A stretch of DNA of 64,000 nt from Burkholderia cepacia GG4 (GTDB lineage: Bacteria; Pseudomonadota; Gammaproteobacteria; Burkholderiales; Burkholderiaceae): NCBI RefSeq assembly GCF_000292915.1, contig NC_018514.1, forward strand, positions 2,418,001 to 2,482,000, written 5' to 3'. This document shows, piece after piece, positions 26,286 to 34,795 of the stretch (its first letter is position 1; each line of letters starts with the position of its first letter). The position numbers and the translations under genes were made by a program. Below the pieces are notes generated by a model that was not told where the DNA came from, did no database searches, and saw nothing but the letters and a program-made list of their open reading frames with translations.

Positions 26286-27323
26286 TCACGCGCGCCCTTC
26301 GAAGCCGAGCAGCACGTTCACCGCGTTGATACCGATTTCCTCGACCATGTAGCCGCCTTCCATCACGAACAGCGTCGGCAGGTTCAGGCGCGCGAGCGCT
26401 TCGCCGATCCGCAGGTAGTCGGGCGAGCGCAGCTTGAAATGGCTGATCGGGTCGTGCTCGAACGTGTCGACGCCGAGCGACACGACGAGCAGGTCGGGCG
26501 CGTGCTTCGCGATCGCGGCCGTGGCGTGGCCGAGCGCCGCCGAGTAGGTGTCCCACTGCGTACCCTTCGGCAGCGGCAGGTTCAGGTTGAAGCCCTCGCC
26601 CGCGCCCGTGCCGCGCTCGTCCGCGTAGCCGGAGAAGTACGGATACGACACCGCCGGCTCGCCGTGCAGCGACGCGAACAGCACGTCCGAGCGGTCGTAG
26701 AAGATGTCCTGCGTGCCGTTGCCGTGGTGGAAGTCGACGTCGAGCACCGCGACACGCGCGGCACCGCTCGCGATGCCGTGCTGCGCGGCGATCGCCGCAT
26801 TGTTCAGGTAGCAGTAGCCGCCCATGTACTCGCGGCCCGCGTGGTGGCCGGGCGGGCGGCACAGCGCGAACGCCGCGCGCGCGCCGCCGTTCGACAGCAA
26901 GTCGGCGCCGGTGAGCGCCGAGTTCGCGCTCGCACTCACCGCGTCCCACGTGCCGGCGTTGATCGGCGCACCGGCGTCCATCGCGAAGAAGCCGAGCTTG
27001 CCGTCGATGAAGTCGGGCAGCGTCGCCGCCGACGGCATCGCGCGCACCGGCCACACGAGCGGCAGCGCCTGGCAGGTACGGCCGGTCGCGGTCCATTCGT
27101 CCCATGCGCCGGCAAGGAAGTCGACATAGCGCGCGCTGTGCGCGCCGGCATAGCTCGCGCGGTCGAACGCGCGCGGCGCGATTACGTCGCCGAGGCCGGC
27201 CGCGCGGACCTGCGCGAGCACCGTTTCGGCGCGAAGGGGGTTCTCGAACGAATCAGTGATCGCGCCGTCCTTCAGTTCGACGCCGCGATGCAGATGGTGA
27301 TCGCTGCTGTAGACCGTGAGCAT
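26286..27323 (-). CDS. Histone deacetylase-like / acetylpolyamine amidohydrolase
   Basis: 345 residues, class II HDAC fold. Active-site motifs are complete: CRPPGHHAGREYMGGYCYLNN (general-base His pair), LDVDFHHGNGTQDIFYD (zinc Asp and His), LGVDTFEHDP (second zinc Asp) and the C-terminal MEGGYM. Bacterial relatives deacetylate acetylputrescine, acetylcadaverine or other acetylated amines, releasing acetate. The gene is divergent from an Lrp regulator and upstream of an ABC binding protein, suggesting uptake and use of an acylated amine. Confidence 0.88.
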   Translation of the reverse strand: MLTVYSSDHHLHRGVELKDGAITDSFENPLRAETVLAQVRAAGLGDVIAPRAFDRASYAGAHSARYVDFLAGAWDEWTATGRTCQALPLVWPVRAMPSAATLPDFIDGKLGFFAMDAGAPINAGTWDAVSASANSALTGADLLSNGGARAAFALCRPPGHHAGREYMGGYCYLNNAAIAAQHGIASGAARVAVLDVDFHHGNGTQDIFYDRSDVLFASLHGEPAVSYPYFSGYADERGTGAGEGFNLNLPLPKGTQWDTYSAALGHATAAIAKHAPDLLVVSLGVDTFEHDPISHFKLRSPDYLRIGEALARLNLPTLFVMEGGYMVEEIGINAVNVLLGFEGRA

Positions 27324-27389
27324 GGTTGACCGTTGCAGTGAAGGCTGTGAGGGGTGGCAACAGTCTATTGAGGCCGGCCGGCAATAACT

Positions 27390-27418
27390 TTGCTTTTCAC
27401 CTCTTCGTTTCATACAAT
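27390..27418 (+). promoter_or_regulatory. Sigma-70 type promoter for the Lrp gene at 27449
   Basis: TTGCTT (27390-27395) and TACAAT (27413-27418) with a 17-bp spacer; RNA would start about 25 bp before the Lrp ATG. It lies in an A/T-rich interval shared with the divergent deacetylase-like gene. Confidence 0.6.
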
Positions 27419-27448
27419 TTTGAGAAAACCGTCTACGGAGACCCTGGA

Positions 27449-27937
27449 ATGAGCAAAAATCGCGCTTCGGCGGAACTGGACGGCGTCGATCGCGCGATGC
27501 TCCGCCTGCTGCAGGAAGACGGCGCGCTGTCCAACGCGACGCTCGGCGAACGGCTGTCGCTGAGCGTCACGCCGTGCTGGCGGCGGCGCAAGCGGCTCGA
27601 GGACGAAGGCGTGATCACCGGCTACCAGGCGAACCTCGACCGCCGCGCGCTCGGGATGAACGTGTTCGCGTTCGTGCAGGTCACGTTCAACATGCACTCG
27701 GACCAGGATTCGGATCACTTCGAGGACGTGATGCGGCGCCACGACGAAGTGACGTCGTGCCACAAGATCACCGGCGCGGCCGACTACATCCTGCAGGTCG
27801 TCGCCACAGATCTCGATGCGTATGCGGAATTCGTCGAACGCGTGCTGCGCAAGCAGGCCGGCGTGTCGTCGATCCAGTCGAGCCTCGCGCTGCGCGAGGT
27901 CAAGTTCTCGTCGCGCGTGCCGGTGTCGGATGCGTGA
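27449..27937 (+). CDS. Lrp/AsnC-family regulator beside the deacetylase unit
   Basis: 162 residues. Winged helix (LDGVDRAMLRLLQEDGALSN, LSLSVTPCWRRRKRLEDEGVI), then the RAM domain (SCHKITGAADYILQVVATDLDAYAEFVERV). It starts at an ATG with GGAGA upstream and is divergent from the acetylpolyamine-amidohydrolase-like gene across a 125-bp gap, so that unit is the expected target. The effector is unknown. Confidence 0.9.
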   Translation: MSKNRASAELDGVDRAMLRLLQEDGALSNATLGERLSLSVTPCWRRRKRLEDEGVITGYQANLDRRALGMNVFAFVQVTFNMHSDQDSDHFEDVMRRHDEVTSCHKITGAADYILQVVATDLDAYAEFVERVLRKQAGVSSIQSSLALREVKFSSRVPVSDA

Positions 27938-27998
27938 TCGTTCATGCGCCCACGCACGGACACCCACTGTCGACCTTCATCCCATGGAGCGCTACCGT

Positions 27999-28319
27999 AT
28001 GAAACATTTCATTCCTTCCGCGTCGCTTGCCGCCGCGATCGCTCTCGTATTTGCATTGGGCGCGTGCGCGACGCAACCGCCTACCCCGCTCCCGCCCGAT
28101 GTCGCCGGGCAGGACACGCAGGGCGCACAGACTGCCCAGGCCGCCCCGCCGATGGTCGGCGGCGATCGCGACGCGCACGGCTGCATCGGCTCGGCGGGCT
28201 ACGCATGGTGCGAGCAGACGCAGCAATGCGAGCGTCCGTGGGAACTCGCGAAGGCGCGTGGCTTCGCGAATTCGGCGCAGGGGTACGAGCAGTTCTGCCG
28301 GAACGGCGCAGCGAAGTGA
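27999..28319 (+). CDS. Small predicted lipoprotein, Cys-rich
   Basis: 106 residues. The signal peptide ends in a lipobox (ALVFALGAC), so the mature protein should be lipidated at Cys24 and attached to the periplasmic or outer-membrane face. A Pro/Gln-rich tether follows, then a compact motif with two Cys pairs (GCIGSAGYAWCEQTQQCERPWE ... FCRNG split here). The motif recurs in small proteobacterial lipoproteins whose role I do not know. The ATG is chosen at the signal peptide. Confidence 0.75.
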   Translation: MKHFIPSASLAAAIALVFALGACATQPPTPLPPDVAGQDTQGAQTAQAAPPMVGGDRDAHGCIGSAGYAWCEQTQQCERPWELAKARGFANSAQGYEQFCRNGAAK

Positions 28320-28853
28320 AGTGATGTGACCGGGTCGCGGTGCAACGCCGCGGCTCGATGAAGTGCAAGCACGACGGGCGACATGCCCGTCGCGCGCGTT
28401 TCGCCCCGCTGATGCCGGCCGTTTTTCCCGTTTCGCACACCGTCATTCCGGAAACCCGGACACGCAAAAAACCCCACGAAAACAAGGATATTCCGAGCGA
28501 GCGACACCGCAATCGAGTTCGGTTATATTACGCGCCCCTTGCCATCCCGCCCCCACGGAACGCATTGCGCGCGGCCGCTTTCGACGCGGTCCGACGCGCC
28601 GTCCGGCTTGGCCTGCGGCAAGGGCCTGCGCGCTCGTCGCACGACCGTGAAGCCTGCGATTGCATGAGTGCATGAAGCCGATCCGAAGGTGTCCTTCGCA
28701 ACGGCTTCGCGTGCGCACATGCAACGGCGAACGCGGTCGATCCGGAATTCCGGATTCGCGGTCCGGATCTCCGGATACACACGCCGAGTGCGATTTCGCA
28801 TCGGCCGGGCGGGATGGCAAACCGATGCATCCAAGTTGAAAAAGGGATCTGCT
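28320..28853. other. Long leader region upstream of mqo
   Basis: 534 bp without a recognisable gene. It contains a perfect hairpin CGACGGGC / GCCCGTCG at 28372-28392 (possible terminator for the lipoprotein, no T-run) and a set of four TCCGGA palindromes at 28741-28775. Open frames here have no coding character. Confidence 0.5.
28741..28775. promoter_or_regulatory. Array of four TCCGGA palindromes upstream of mqo
   Basis: TCCGGA occurs at 28741, 28749, 28762 and 28770. Within each pair the spacing is 8 bp, and the two pairs are exactly 21 bp apart, two helical turns. The array lies 79-113 bp before the mqo start. The geometry suits a pair of dimer-binding sites for an unidentified regulator. 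Confidence 0.45.
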
Positions 28854-30497
28854 GTGATCAAAACGTTACGGGTAATACTGTCGGCGCTCGCGCTGTGCGT
28901 CGCCGCGTCGTCCGCGCACGCCGCCGACACGAAAAAGGTCGACGTCGTGCTGGTGGGCGGCGGCATCATGAGCTCGACGCTCGGCGTCTGGCTGCACGAG
29001 CTTCAGCCTGACTGGTCGATGACGATGGTCGAGCGCCTCGACGGCGTCGCGCTGGAAAGCTCGAACGGCTGGAACAACGCGGGCACCGGCCACTCGGCGC
29101 TCGCCGAACTGAATTACACGCCGGAGAAGGCGGACGGCAAGATCGACATCTCGAAGGCGATCGAGATCAACGAGTCGTTCCAGATCTCGCGCCAGTTCTG
29201 GGCCTGGCAGGTCAGGCAGGGCGTGCTGAAGAACCCGCACTCCTTCATCAACTCGACGCCGCACATGAGCTTCGTGTGGGGCGACGACAACGTCCGCTTC
29301 CTGAAGAAGCGCTACGACGCGCTGCAGGCGAGCCCGCTGTTCCGCGGGATGCAGTATTCGCAAGACTACGACCAGATCAAGCAGTGGGTGCCGCTGATGA
29401 TGGAAGGCCGCGACCGCAACCAGAAGGTGGCGGCAACGTGGACGCCGATCGGCACCGACGTGAACTTCGGCGAGATCACGCGCCAGTTCGTCGGCTACCT
29501 GAAGACCCAGCCGAACTTCACGCTGTCGCTGTCGAGCGAAGTGCGCGAGATCTCGCGCAATGCGGACGGCACGTGGCACGTGTCGTGGGTCAAACTGCAT
29601 TCGGATGAACCGCCGCAGGCCGTCGACGCGAAGTTCGTGTTCATCGGCGCGGGCGGCGGTGCGCTGCACCTGCTGCAGGCGTCGGGTATCCCCGAGGCGA
29701 AGGACTACGGCGCGTTCCCGGTCGGCGGCTCGTTCCTCGTGACCGACAACCCCGAGGTCGTGAAGCGGCATCTCGCGAAGGCGTACGGCAAGGCGTCGGT
29801 CGGCTCGCCGCCGATGTCGGTGCCGCACCTCGACACGCGCATCATCGACGGCAAGAAGATCATCCTGTTCGGGCCGTTCGCGACGTTCTCGACCAAGTTC
29901 CTGAAGAACGGTTCCTACTTCGACCTCGCGAAGAGCACCAACCTGCACAACGTCGCGCCGATGATGCGCGTGGGCGTCGACGAATTCCCGCTGGTCCAGT
30001 ACCTGGCCGGCCAGCTGATGCTGTCCGACGACGACCGCTTCAACGCGCTGAAGGAATATTTCCCGGACGCGAAGAAGGAAGACTGGCGCCTGTGGCAGGC
30101 TGGCCAGCGCGTGCAGATCATCAAGCGCGACCCGAAGAAGGGTGGCGTACTGAAGCTCGGCACCGAAATCGTCAGCTCGCAGGACGGCAGCATCGCGGGC
30201 CTGCTCGGCGCATCGCCGGGTGCGTCGACGGCCGCGCCGATCATGCTGAACCTGATGCAGAAGGTGTTCAAGGACAAGGTCGCGACGCCCGAGTGGCAGC
30301 AGAAAATCCGCCAGATCGTGCCGAGCTACGGCACGAAGCTGAACGACAGCCCGGCGAAGGTCGTTGAAGAATGGACCTACACGAGCGACGTGCTGCAGTT
30401 GTCGCCGCCGCCGAAGATCGACATGGCGACGCCGGCGCAGGCCACCAGCCCGGCCCCGGCACGCCCCGCGAAGGCGTCGGCCGACATGGCGCTGTAA
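28854..30497 (+). CDS. mqo: Malate:quinone oxidoreductase with signal sequence
   Basis: 547 residues. FAD-binding motif [20 protein letters not shown] and the Mqo motifs [22 protein letters not shown] and [19 protein letters not shown]. It oxidises malate to oxaloacetate and passes electrons to quinone, by-passing NAD. The N-terminus, beginning at a GTG with AAGGGA before it, is a clear signal sequence ([18 protein letters not shown]), which E. coli Mqo lacks. The C-terminal tail is Ala/Pro-rich. An earlier ATG in frame exists, but the sequence before 28854 is not protein-like. Confidence 0.93.
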   Translation: MIKTLRVILSALALCVAASSAHAADTKKVDVVLVGGGIMSSTLGVWLHELQPDWSMTMVERLDGVALESSNGWNNAGTGHSALAELNYTPEKADGKIDISKAIEINESFQISRQFWAWQVRQGVLKNPHSFINSTPHMSFVWGDDNVRFLKKRYDALQASPLFRGMQYSQDYDQIKQWVPLMMEGRDRNQKVAATWTPIGTDVNFGEITRQFVGYLKTQPNFTLSLSSEVREISRNADGTWHVSWVKLHSDEPPQAVDAKFVFIGAGGGALHLLQASGIPEAKDYGAFPVGGSFLVTDNPEVVKRHLAKAYGKASVGSPPMSVPHLDTRIIDGKKIILFGPFATFSTKFLKNGSYFDLAKSTNLHNVAPMMRVGVDEFPLVQYLAGQLMLSDDDRFNALKEYFPDAKKEDWRLWQAGQRVQIIKRDPKKGGVLKLGTEIVSSQDGSIAGLLGASPGASTAAPIMLNLMQKVFKDKVATPEWQQKIRQIVPSYGTKLNDSPAKVVEEWTYTSDVLQLSPPPKIDMATPAQATSPAPARPAKASADMAL

Positions 30498-30525
30498 CGC
30501 GTCCGGCCCCGCTTCGCCGCATCGC

Positions 30526-30553
30526 ACGGCCGCCCTCCGGGGCGGCCGTTTTT
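30526..30553 (+). terminator. Intrinsic terminator after mqo
   Basis: A 10-bp perfect stem ACGGCCGCCC / GGGCGGCCGT with a four-base loop, followed by five T, 28 bp after the mqo stop. Confidence 0.85.
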
Positions 30554-30627
30554 CATCGCGGATGCGGGGGGCGCCGTGTGCGTCGTCCGGTGGGCGGCGT
30601 CGCAGGCTGCTGCGCTGCCGGTCGCAG

Positions 30628-30941
30628 CGATGCCGGTCCTTCGCTACCGGTTGTCCCGTTGCCGGTCGGACCGATGCCATCGCACCGCAGCCGATCGCCC
30701 CGGCCGCTCGCCCGCTGCGGGTTGTCCGCTGTCGGCCGCGCTCTGCCGGTCGTCCCCAGCAGGCTCCCCGCTACCGGTCCTACGCTACCAGCCACCTGCT
30801 ACCGGCCGTCCCGTAGCCGGTCGCACCGATGTCGTCGCACCGCAGCCGATCGCACCGGCCGCTCGCCCGCTGCGGGTTGTCCGCTGTCGGCCGCGCTCTG
30901 CCGGTCGTCCCCAGCCGGCTACCCGCCACCGGTCCTCCGCT
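30628..30941. repeat. 155-bp tandem duplication with shorter partial copy
   Basis: Two long copies begin at 30661 and 30816 (both GCCGGTCGnACCGATG...), a period of 155 bp, and match nearly base for base through CGCACCGCAGCCGATCGC and CGCTCTGCCGGTCGTCCCC to about 30935. A degenerate partial copy precedes them from about 30628. The unit itself contains repeated CTACCGGTC-like decamers. It lies in the 600-bp gene-free gap between mqo and the zinc-ribbon gene; open frames through it are artefacts of its base bias. Confidence 0.85.
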
Positions 30942-31123
30942 GCCGCCCCCGCATCCGCTAGAATTGCGGGCACGCGCGACGCTGTCGCCACCCGATCCAC
31001 CATCCGCATCGACGCGGTCCACGCGACCGCCGGTGCGGCCCGCGCCCGAGCCGCGCGAGCGCCGCACCTCGTTGCTGCGCCCGCCCGGGCGCGCCATCAA
31101 CCGAATTCAGCTGGAGAAAGACC

Positions 31124-31321
31124 GTGTTTACTTGCCGAAACCAGAGCTGCGGCACGCAGTGGGAGCAGTCCGACGTCGTCATCAAGGACGAAGGCCAGGG
31201 GCTGCTGTTCCGCTGCCCGCTGTGCGGCGCGCGCAACTACCTCGAGCGCTTCGAGGACGATGAAGGCAACGTCGTCTATGAACAGATGGAAGGCAAGCCT
31301 TACCTCGGAGACCTCTCCTGA
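31124..31321 (+). CDS. Small zinc-ribbon-like protein coupled to dbpA
   Basis: 65 residues from a GTG start with GGAGAAAG upstream. Two cysteine knuckles (FTCRNQSCGTQW and RCPLCGARNYLERF) should bind one zinc; the C-terminal part is acidic (EDDEGNVVYEQMEGKPYLGDL). Function unknown. Its stop (TGA, 31319-31321) is one base before the dbpA ATG, so translation is very likely coupled, which suggests a role beside the helicase in RNA or ribosome work. Confidence 0.8.
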   Translation: MFTCRNQSCGTQWEQSDVVIKDEGQGLLFRCPLCGARNYLERFEDDEGNVVYEQMEGKPYLGDLS

Positions 31322-31322
31322 C

Positions 31323-32720
31323 ATGACCCAACCGACCACCACGCCCTTCAGCGCGCTGCCGCTGACGCCCGCCACGCTCGCCAACCTCGCGCAGCTCGGC
31401 TATGTCGACATGACGCCGATCCAGGCCGCGAGCCTGCCGATCGCGCTGGCCGGCCAGGACCTGATCGCGCAGGCGAAGACGGGCAGCGGCAAGACCGCCG
31501 CGTTCTCGCTCGCGCTGCTGGCGCGCCTCGACACACGCAGCTTCGACGTGCAGGCGATGATCCTGTGCCCGACGCGCGAGCTTGCCGACCAGGTCGCGCA
31601 GGAAGTGCGCCGCCTCGCGCGTGCCGAGGAGAACGTGAAGGTACTGACGCTGTGCGGCGGCACGCCGATGCGCCCGCAGGCGCAGAGCCTCGAACACGGC
31701 GCGCACATCGTCGTCGGCACGCCGGGCCGCATCATGGATCACCTCGACCGAGGTAACCTGAAGCTCGACACGCTGAACACGCTGGTGCTCGACGAAGCCG
31801 ACCGGATGCTCGACATGGGCTTCTTCGACGACATCGCGAAGGTCGCGCGGATGTGCCCGACGACGCGCCAGACGCTGCTGTTCTCCGCGACCTATCCCGA
31901 CGGCATCGCGAAGCTGAGCCAGCAGTTCCTGCGCAACCCGAAGGAAATCAAGCTTCAGGAGCGCCACGACGACAGCAAGATCCGCCAGCGCTTCTATGAA
32001 GTGACCGAGAACGAGCGGCTGCACGCAGTCGGCCAGTTGCTGAACCACTTCCGGCCGGTGAGCACGATCGCGTTCTGCAACACGAAGCAGCAGTGCCGCG
32101 ACCTGCTCGACGTGCTGCATGCGCAGGGCTTCCATGCGCTCGCGCTGCACGGCGAGCTCGACCAGCGCGAACGCGACCAGGTCCTGATCCAGTTCGCGAA
32201 CCGCAGCTGCTCGGTGCTGGTGGCGACCGACGTCGCCGCGCGCGGGCTCGACATCGCGCAGCTCGAAGCCGTGATCAACGTCGACGTGACGCCCGACCCG
32301 GAAGTGCACGTGCACCGCATCGGCCGCACCGGCCGCGCGGACCAGGACGGCTGGGCGCTGAGCCTCGCGAGCATGGACGAGATGGGCCGCGTCGGCGGGA
32401 TCGAACAGGCGCAGAAGCGCGAAGTCGAATGGCATCCGCTCGCCGAGCTGACGCCGGCCGGCAACGACACGCTGCTGCCGCCGATGGAAACGCTGCAGAT
32501 CCTCGGCGGGCGCAAGGACAAGATCCGCCCGGGCGACGTGCTCGGCGCGCTCACCGGCGACGCCGGGTTCGACGGCAAGCAGATCGGCAAGATCAACGTG
32601 ACCGAGTTCTCGACCTATGTCGCGATCGAGCGCGGCGTCGCACACGACGCGCTGCGCAAGCTCAATGCGGGCAAGATCAAGGGCAAGCGGGTCAAGGTCC
32701 GGTTGATGGACGAAGAGTAA
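31323..32720 (+). CDS. dbpA: DEAD-box ATP-dependent RNA helicase DbpA
   Basis: 465 residues. Helicase motifs in order: Q motif (FSALPLTPATLANLAQLGY), I (AKTGSGKTAAF), Ia (PTRELADQ), II (VLDEADRML), III (FSATYPDG), IV-VI (IAFCNTKQQC; VLVATDVAARGLDI; VHRIGRTGRADQDG). A C-terminal RNA-binding domain like that of E. coli DbpA follows (GKINVTEFSTYVAIERGVA; KGKRVKVRLMDEE), the part that targets 23S rRNA hairpin 92. It acts in large-subunit assembly. Translation is coupled to the upstream zinc-ribbon gene. Confidence 0.93.
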   Translation: MTQPTTTPFSALPLTPATLANLAQLGYVDMTPIQAASLPIALAGQDLIAQAKTGSGKTAAFSLALLARLDTRSFDVQAMILCPTRELADQVAQEVRRLARAEENVKVLTLCGGTPMRPQAQSLEHGAHIVVGTPGRIMDHLDRGNLKLDTLNTLVLDEADRMLDMGFFDDIAKVARMCPTTRQTLLFSATYPDGIAKLSQQFLRNPKEIKLQERHDDSKIRQRFYEVTENERLHAVGQLLNHFRPVSTIAFCNTKQQCRDLLDVLHAQGFHALALHGELDQRERDQVLIQFANRSCSVLVATDVAARGLDIAQLEAVINVDVTPDPEVHVHRIGRTGRADQDGWALSLASMDEMGRVGGIEQAQKREVEWHPLAELTPAGNDTLLPPMETLQILGGRKDKIRPGDVLGALTGDAGFDGKQIGKINVTEFSTYVAIERGVAHDALRKLNAGKIKGKRVKVRLMDEE

Positions 32721-32736
32721 CGCCGTGATGCCGGAC

Positions 32737-32767
32737 GGGCGCGCCGCAACGCTTACACAGCGCGCCC
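32737..32767. terminator. Hairpin between dbpA and the LysR gene
   Basis: GGGCGCGC / GCGCGCCC, 8-bp perfect arms with a 15-base loop that contains the LysR stop codon. No T-run. The position between convergent genes suggests a bidirectional terminator. Confidence 0.4.
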
Positions 32768-33637
32768 GCCCAGCATCGCCAGATACTGCTGTACCGCTCC
32801 CCATTCCCCGCCGATCCGGCTGAGCACGACGAGTTCGGAACCCGGCACGCTGCCGGTGAGTTTCCGGTAGACGATGTTCGGCGCCGCGATCCGGCTGAGC
32901 GGCGCCGGCACCAGCGCCACGCCGAGACCGGCCCCCGTCAACGCCAGCACGGACAGCGTGCTGCTCACCTTGTGCGCGATGTGCGGCGTCTTGCCGAGCA
33001 CCCGCCGCAGGATCGCCAGCTGCCCTTCGTCGTCGCCGTCGGCGGCATAGAAAATGAACGGCTCGTCCGCGAGCGCCGCGACGCTCACCGAGCGCCGCTT
33101 CGCGAGCGGATGCCGGTCGCTCATCATCACGTCCCACGCCCAGCTACCGACCGTCCGCACGGCCAGCTTCGCCTCGACGTCCGTGCCGAAGGCCGGGCAA
33201 TAGCCAATGTCGAGCCGGCCGGCGAGGATCGCGTCCTGCTGCGCGGCCGGCGCCATTTCGTGCAGGTCGAGCGCCACGTTCGGCCAGGCCGCGTGAAACG
33301 CGATCAAGTCGTCGGACAGCCGCCCGGTCGCGACCGCATTGCCGACGAAGCCGATCCGCACCACGCCCGTCTCGCCGCGCGCCGCGCGCTGCACCACCGT
33401 CTTCGTGCGCTCGGCCTGTTCGAGCGTGCGCCGTGCTTCGGTCACGAGCAGCCGGCCGGCGTCGGTCAGCGCCACCTTGCGCGTGCTGCGCTCGAACAGC
33501 GCGGTTCCCAGTTCGTCCTCGAGCGCGCGGATCTGCGCGCTCAGCGCGGGCTGCACGATATGCAGCCGCTCCGCCGCCCGGCCGAAATGCCCCTCTTCGG
33601 CAACCGCGAGGAAGTAACGCAAATGACGAAGGTCCAT
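32753..33637 (-). CDS. LysR-family regulator, divergent from an amidohydrolase
   Basis: 294 residues. HTH DLRHLRYFLAVAEEGHFGRAAERLHIVQPALSAQIRALE, then an effector domain of the CatR/BenM/CbnR kind (VRIGFVGNAVATGRLSDDL). These relatives usually sense aromatic breakdown products. The neighbouring divergent amidohydrolase and the adjacent meta-pathway operon support such a role. A palindrome GATTAA / TTAATC lies in the 122-bp gap between the two genes. Confidence 0.9.
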   Translation of the reverse strand: MDLRHLRYFLAVAEEGHFGRAAERLHIVQPALSAQIRALEDELGTALFERSTRKVALTDAGRLLVTEARRTLEQAERTKTVVQRAARGETGVVRIGFVGNAVATGRLSDDLIAFHAAWPNVALDLHEMAPAAQQDAILAGRLDIGYCPAFGTDVEAKLAVRTVGSWAWDVMMSDRHPLAKRRSVSVAALADEPFIFYAADGDDEGQLAILRRVLGKTPHIAHKVSSTLSVLALTGAGLGVALVPAPLSRIAAPNIVYRKLTGSVPGSELVVLSRIGGEWGAVQQYLAMLGGRAV

Positions 33638-33660
33638 ACGGTCGATTGATCACCACAAAC

Positions 33661-33681
33661 GATTAATCCTGAAATTTAATC
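33661..33681. promoter_or_regulatory. Palindrome between LysR and amidohydrolase genes
   Basis: GATTAA (33661-33666) and TTAATC (33676-33681) with a nine-base spacer, in the only AT-rich part of the divergent gap. It fits the size of a LysR box (about 15-21 bp with T-N11-A symmetry). Confidence 0.5.
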
Positions 33682-33759
33682 TATTGGAATGAAAAATCAA
33701 CCACGCGCATCCTGATGGACATCCGCTGCGACGCAGCGAACTTTCACAGGAGCCCGATC

Positions 33760-34710
33760 ATGTCCGGCCGCAACCGCATCGATGTCCACCAGCATGTCGT
33801 CCCGCCGTTCTGGGCCGACGCCCTGCCCGCGCACGGCGGCGATCCGTCCGGCTGGGGTAGCCCCACCTGGAGCCCGGAAGCCGCGCTCGCGTTCATGGAT
33901 TCGCTGGAGATCCAGACCGGCGTGCTGTCGCTGACCGCGCCGGGCGTGCAGGGCTGGAACGGCCAGGCGAAGCGCGACATGGCGCGTCAGGTGAACGAAT
34001 ACGTGGCCGGCCTCGTCGCGCAATGGCCGACCCGCTTCGGCAACTTCGCGACGCTGCCGCTGCCTGACGTCGACGGCGCGCTCGCCGAAATCGACCATGC
34101 GTTCGACGCGCTGAACGCCGACGGTGTCGTGCTGCTCAGCAACTACGGCGGCGTCTATCTCGGCGATGCGGCATTCGAACCCGTCTGGGACGCACTCGAT
34201 CGCCGCCACGCGGTGGTGTTCATTCATCCGGCCAAGCCCGCGATCGACGTATTGCCGGGGATGCCCGGCCCACTGCTCGACTACCCGTTCGATACGACGC
34301 GCACCGCGTTGCAGCTCGTGCTCAACGGCGTGGTCGCGCGCCACCCGAACGTGCGCATCATCCTGTCGCACGCCGGCGGCTTCCTGCCGTACACCGCGTA
34401 CCGCTTTGCCGAACTCGCGCCGGGCGTGCGCAACGACGTGCCGGATCGCGACGGGCTGCTCGACCTGCTGCGCACGTTCTACTTCGATACCGCGCTGTCG
34501 TCGCCGTCGGCGCTGCCGAGCCTCACGGCGTTCGCGCAATCCGACCGCGTGCTGTACGGCAGCGACTTCCCGTACGCGCCGCCGTCGGTCAGCACGTCGT
34601 TCACCGCGGCGCAGGATGCGTATGCCGCGCTGGACGCCGGCCGCCACACCGCACTCAACCGTTCGAACGCACTGCCGCTGTTCCCGCGGCTCGCCGCACT
34701 CGCGCGGTAA
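33760..34710 (+). CDS. Amidohydrolase-2 / ACMSD-type decarboxylase-like protein
   Basis: 316 residues. Metal-ligand motifs of the aminocarboxymuconate-semialdehyde decarboxylase family: N-terminal IDVHQHVVPPFW, HPAKPA in the middle, LSHAGGFLPYTAYRF and the C-terminal LYGSDFPYAPP. Relatives remove carboxyl groups from aromatic or semialdehyde acids without oxygen. AGGAG before the ATG at 33760 sets the start; an upstream in-frame ATG (33715) lacks one. Its job beside a meta-cleavage operon may be decarboxylating a hydroxybenzoate into a phenol; this is inference. Confidence 0.82.
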   Translation: MSGRNRIDVHQHVVPPFWADALPAHGGDPSGWGSPTWSPEAALAFMDSLEIQTGVLSLTAPGVQGWNGQAKRDMARQVNEYVAGLVAQWPTRFGNFATLPLPDVDGALAEIDHAFDALNADGVVLLSNYGGVYLGDAAFEPVWDALDRRHAVVFIHPAKPAIDVLPGMPGPLLDYPFDTTRTALQLVLNGVVARHPNVRIILSHAGGFLPYTAYRFAELAPGVRNDVPDRDGLLDLLRTFYFDTALSSPSALPSLTAFAQSDRVLYGSDFPYAPPSVSTSFTAAQDAYAALDAGRHTALNRSNALPLFPRLAALAR

Positions 34711-34726
34711 CGCACGATGAAGTGCC

Positions 34727-34756
34727 GCGTGACGCCCCGCGACGACGGCGTCACGC
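34727..34756. terminator. Hairpin between amidohydrolase and the phenol operon
   Basis: GCGTGACGCC / GGCGTCACGC, 10-bp perfect arms with a ten-base loop, lying between two convergent genes. No T-run. It probably ends both transcripts. Confidence 0.55.
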
Positions 34757-34795
34757 GCGCAACCGGCCGTCGGCCATCCGCGCTGCGCCGCGCCT

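Noticed and set aside
30576..31263. Open frames running through the 155-bp repeat, one of them in frame with dbpA
   Set aside because: Composition is Arg/Ser/Pro-rich and repeats with the DNA; dbpA has its own ATG and a conserved N-terminus at 31323.
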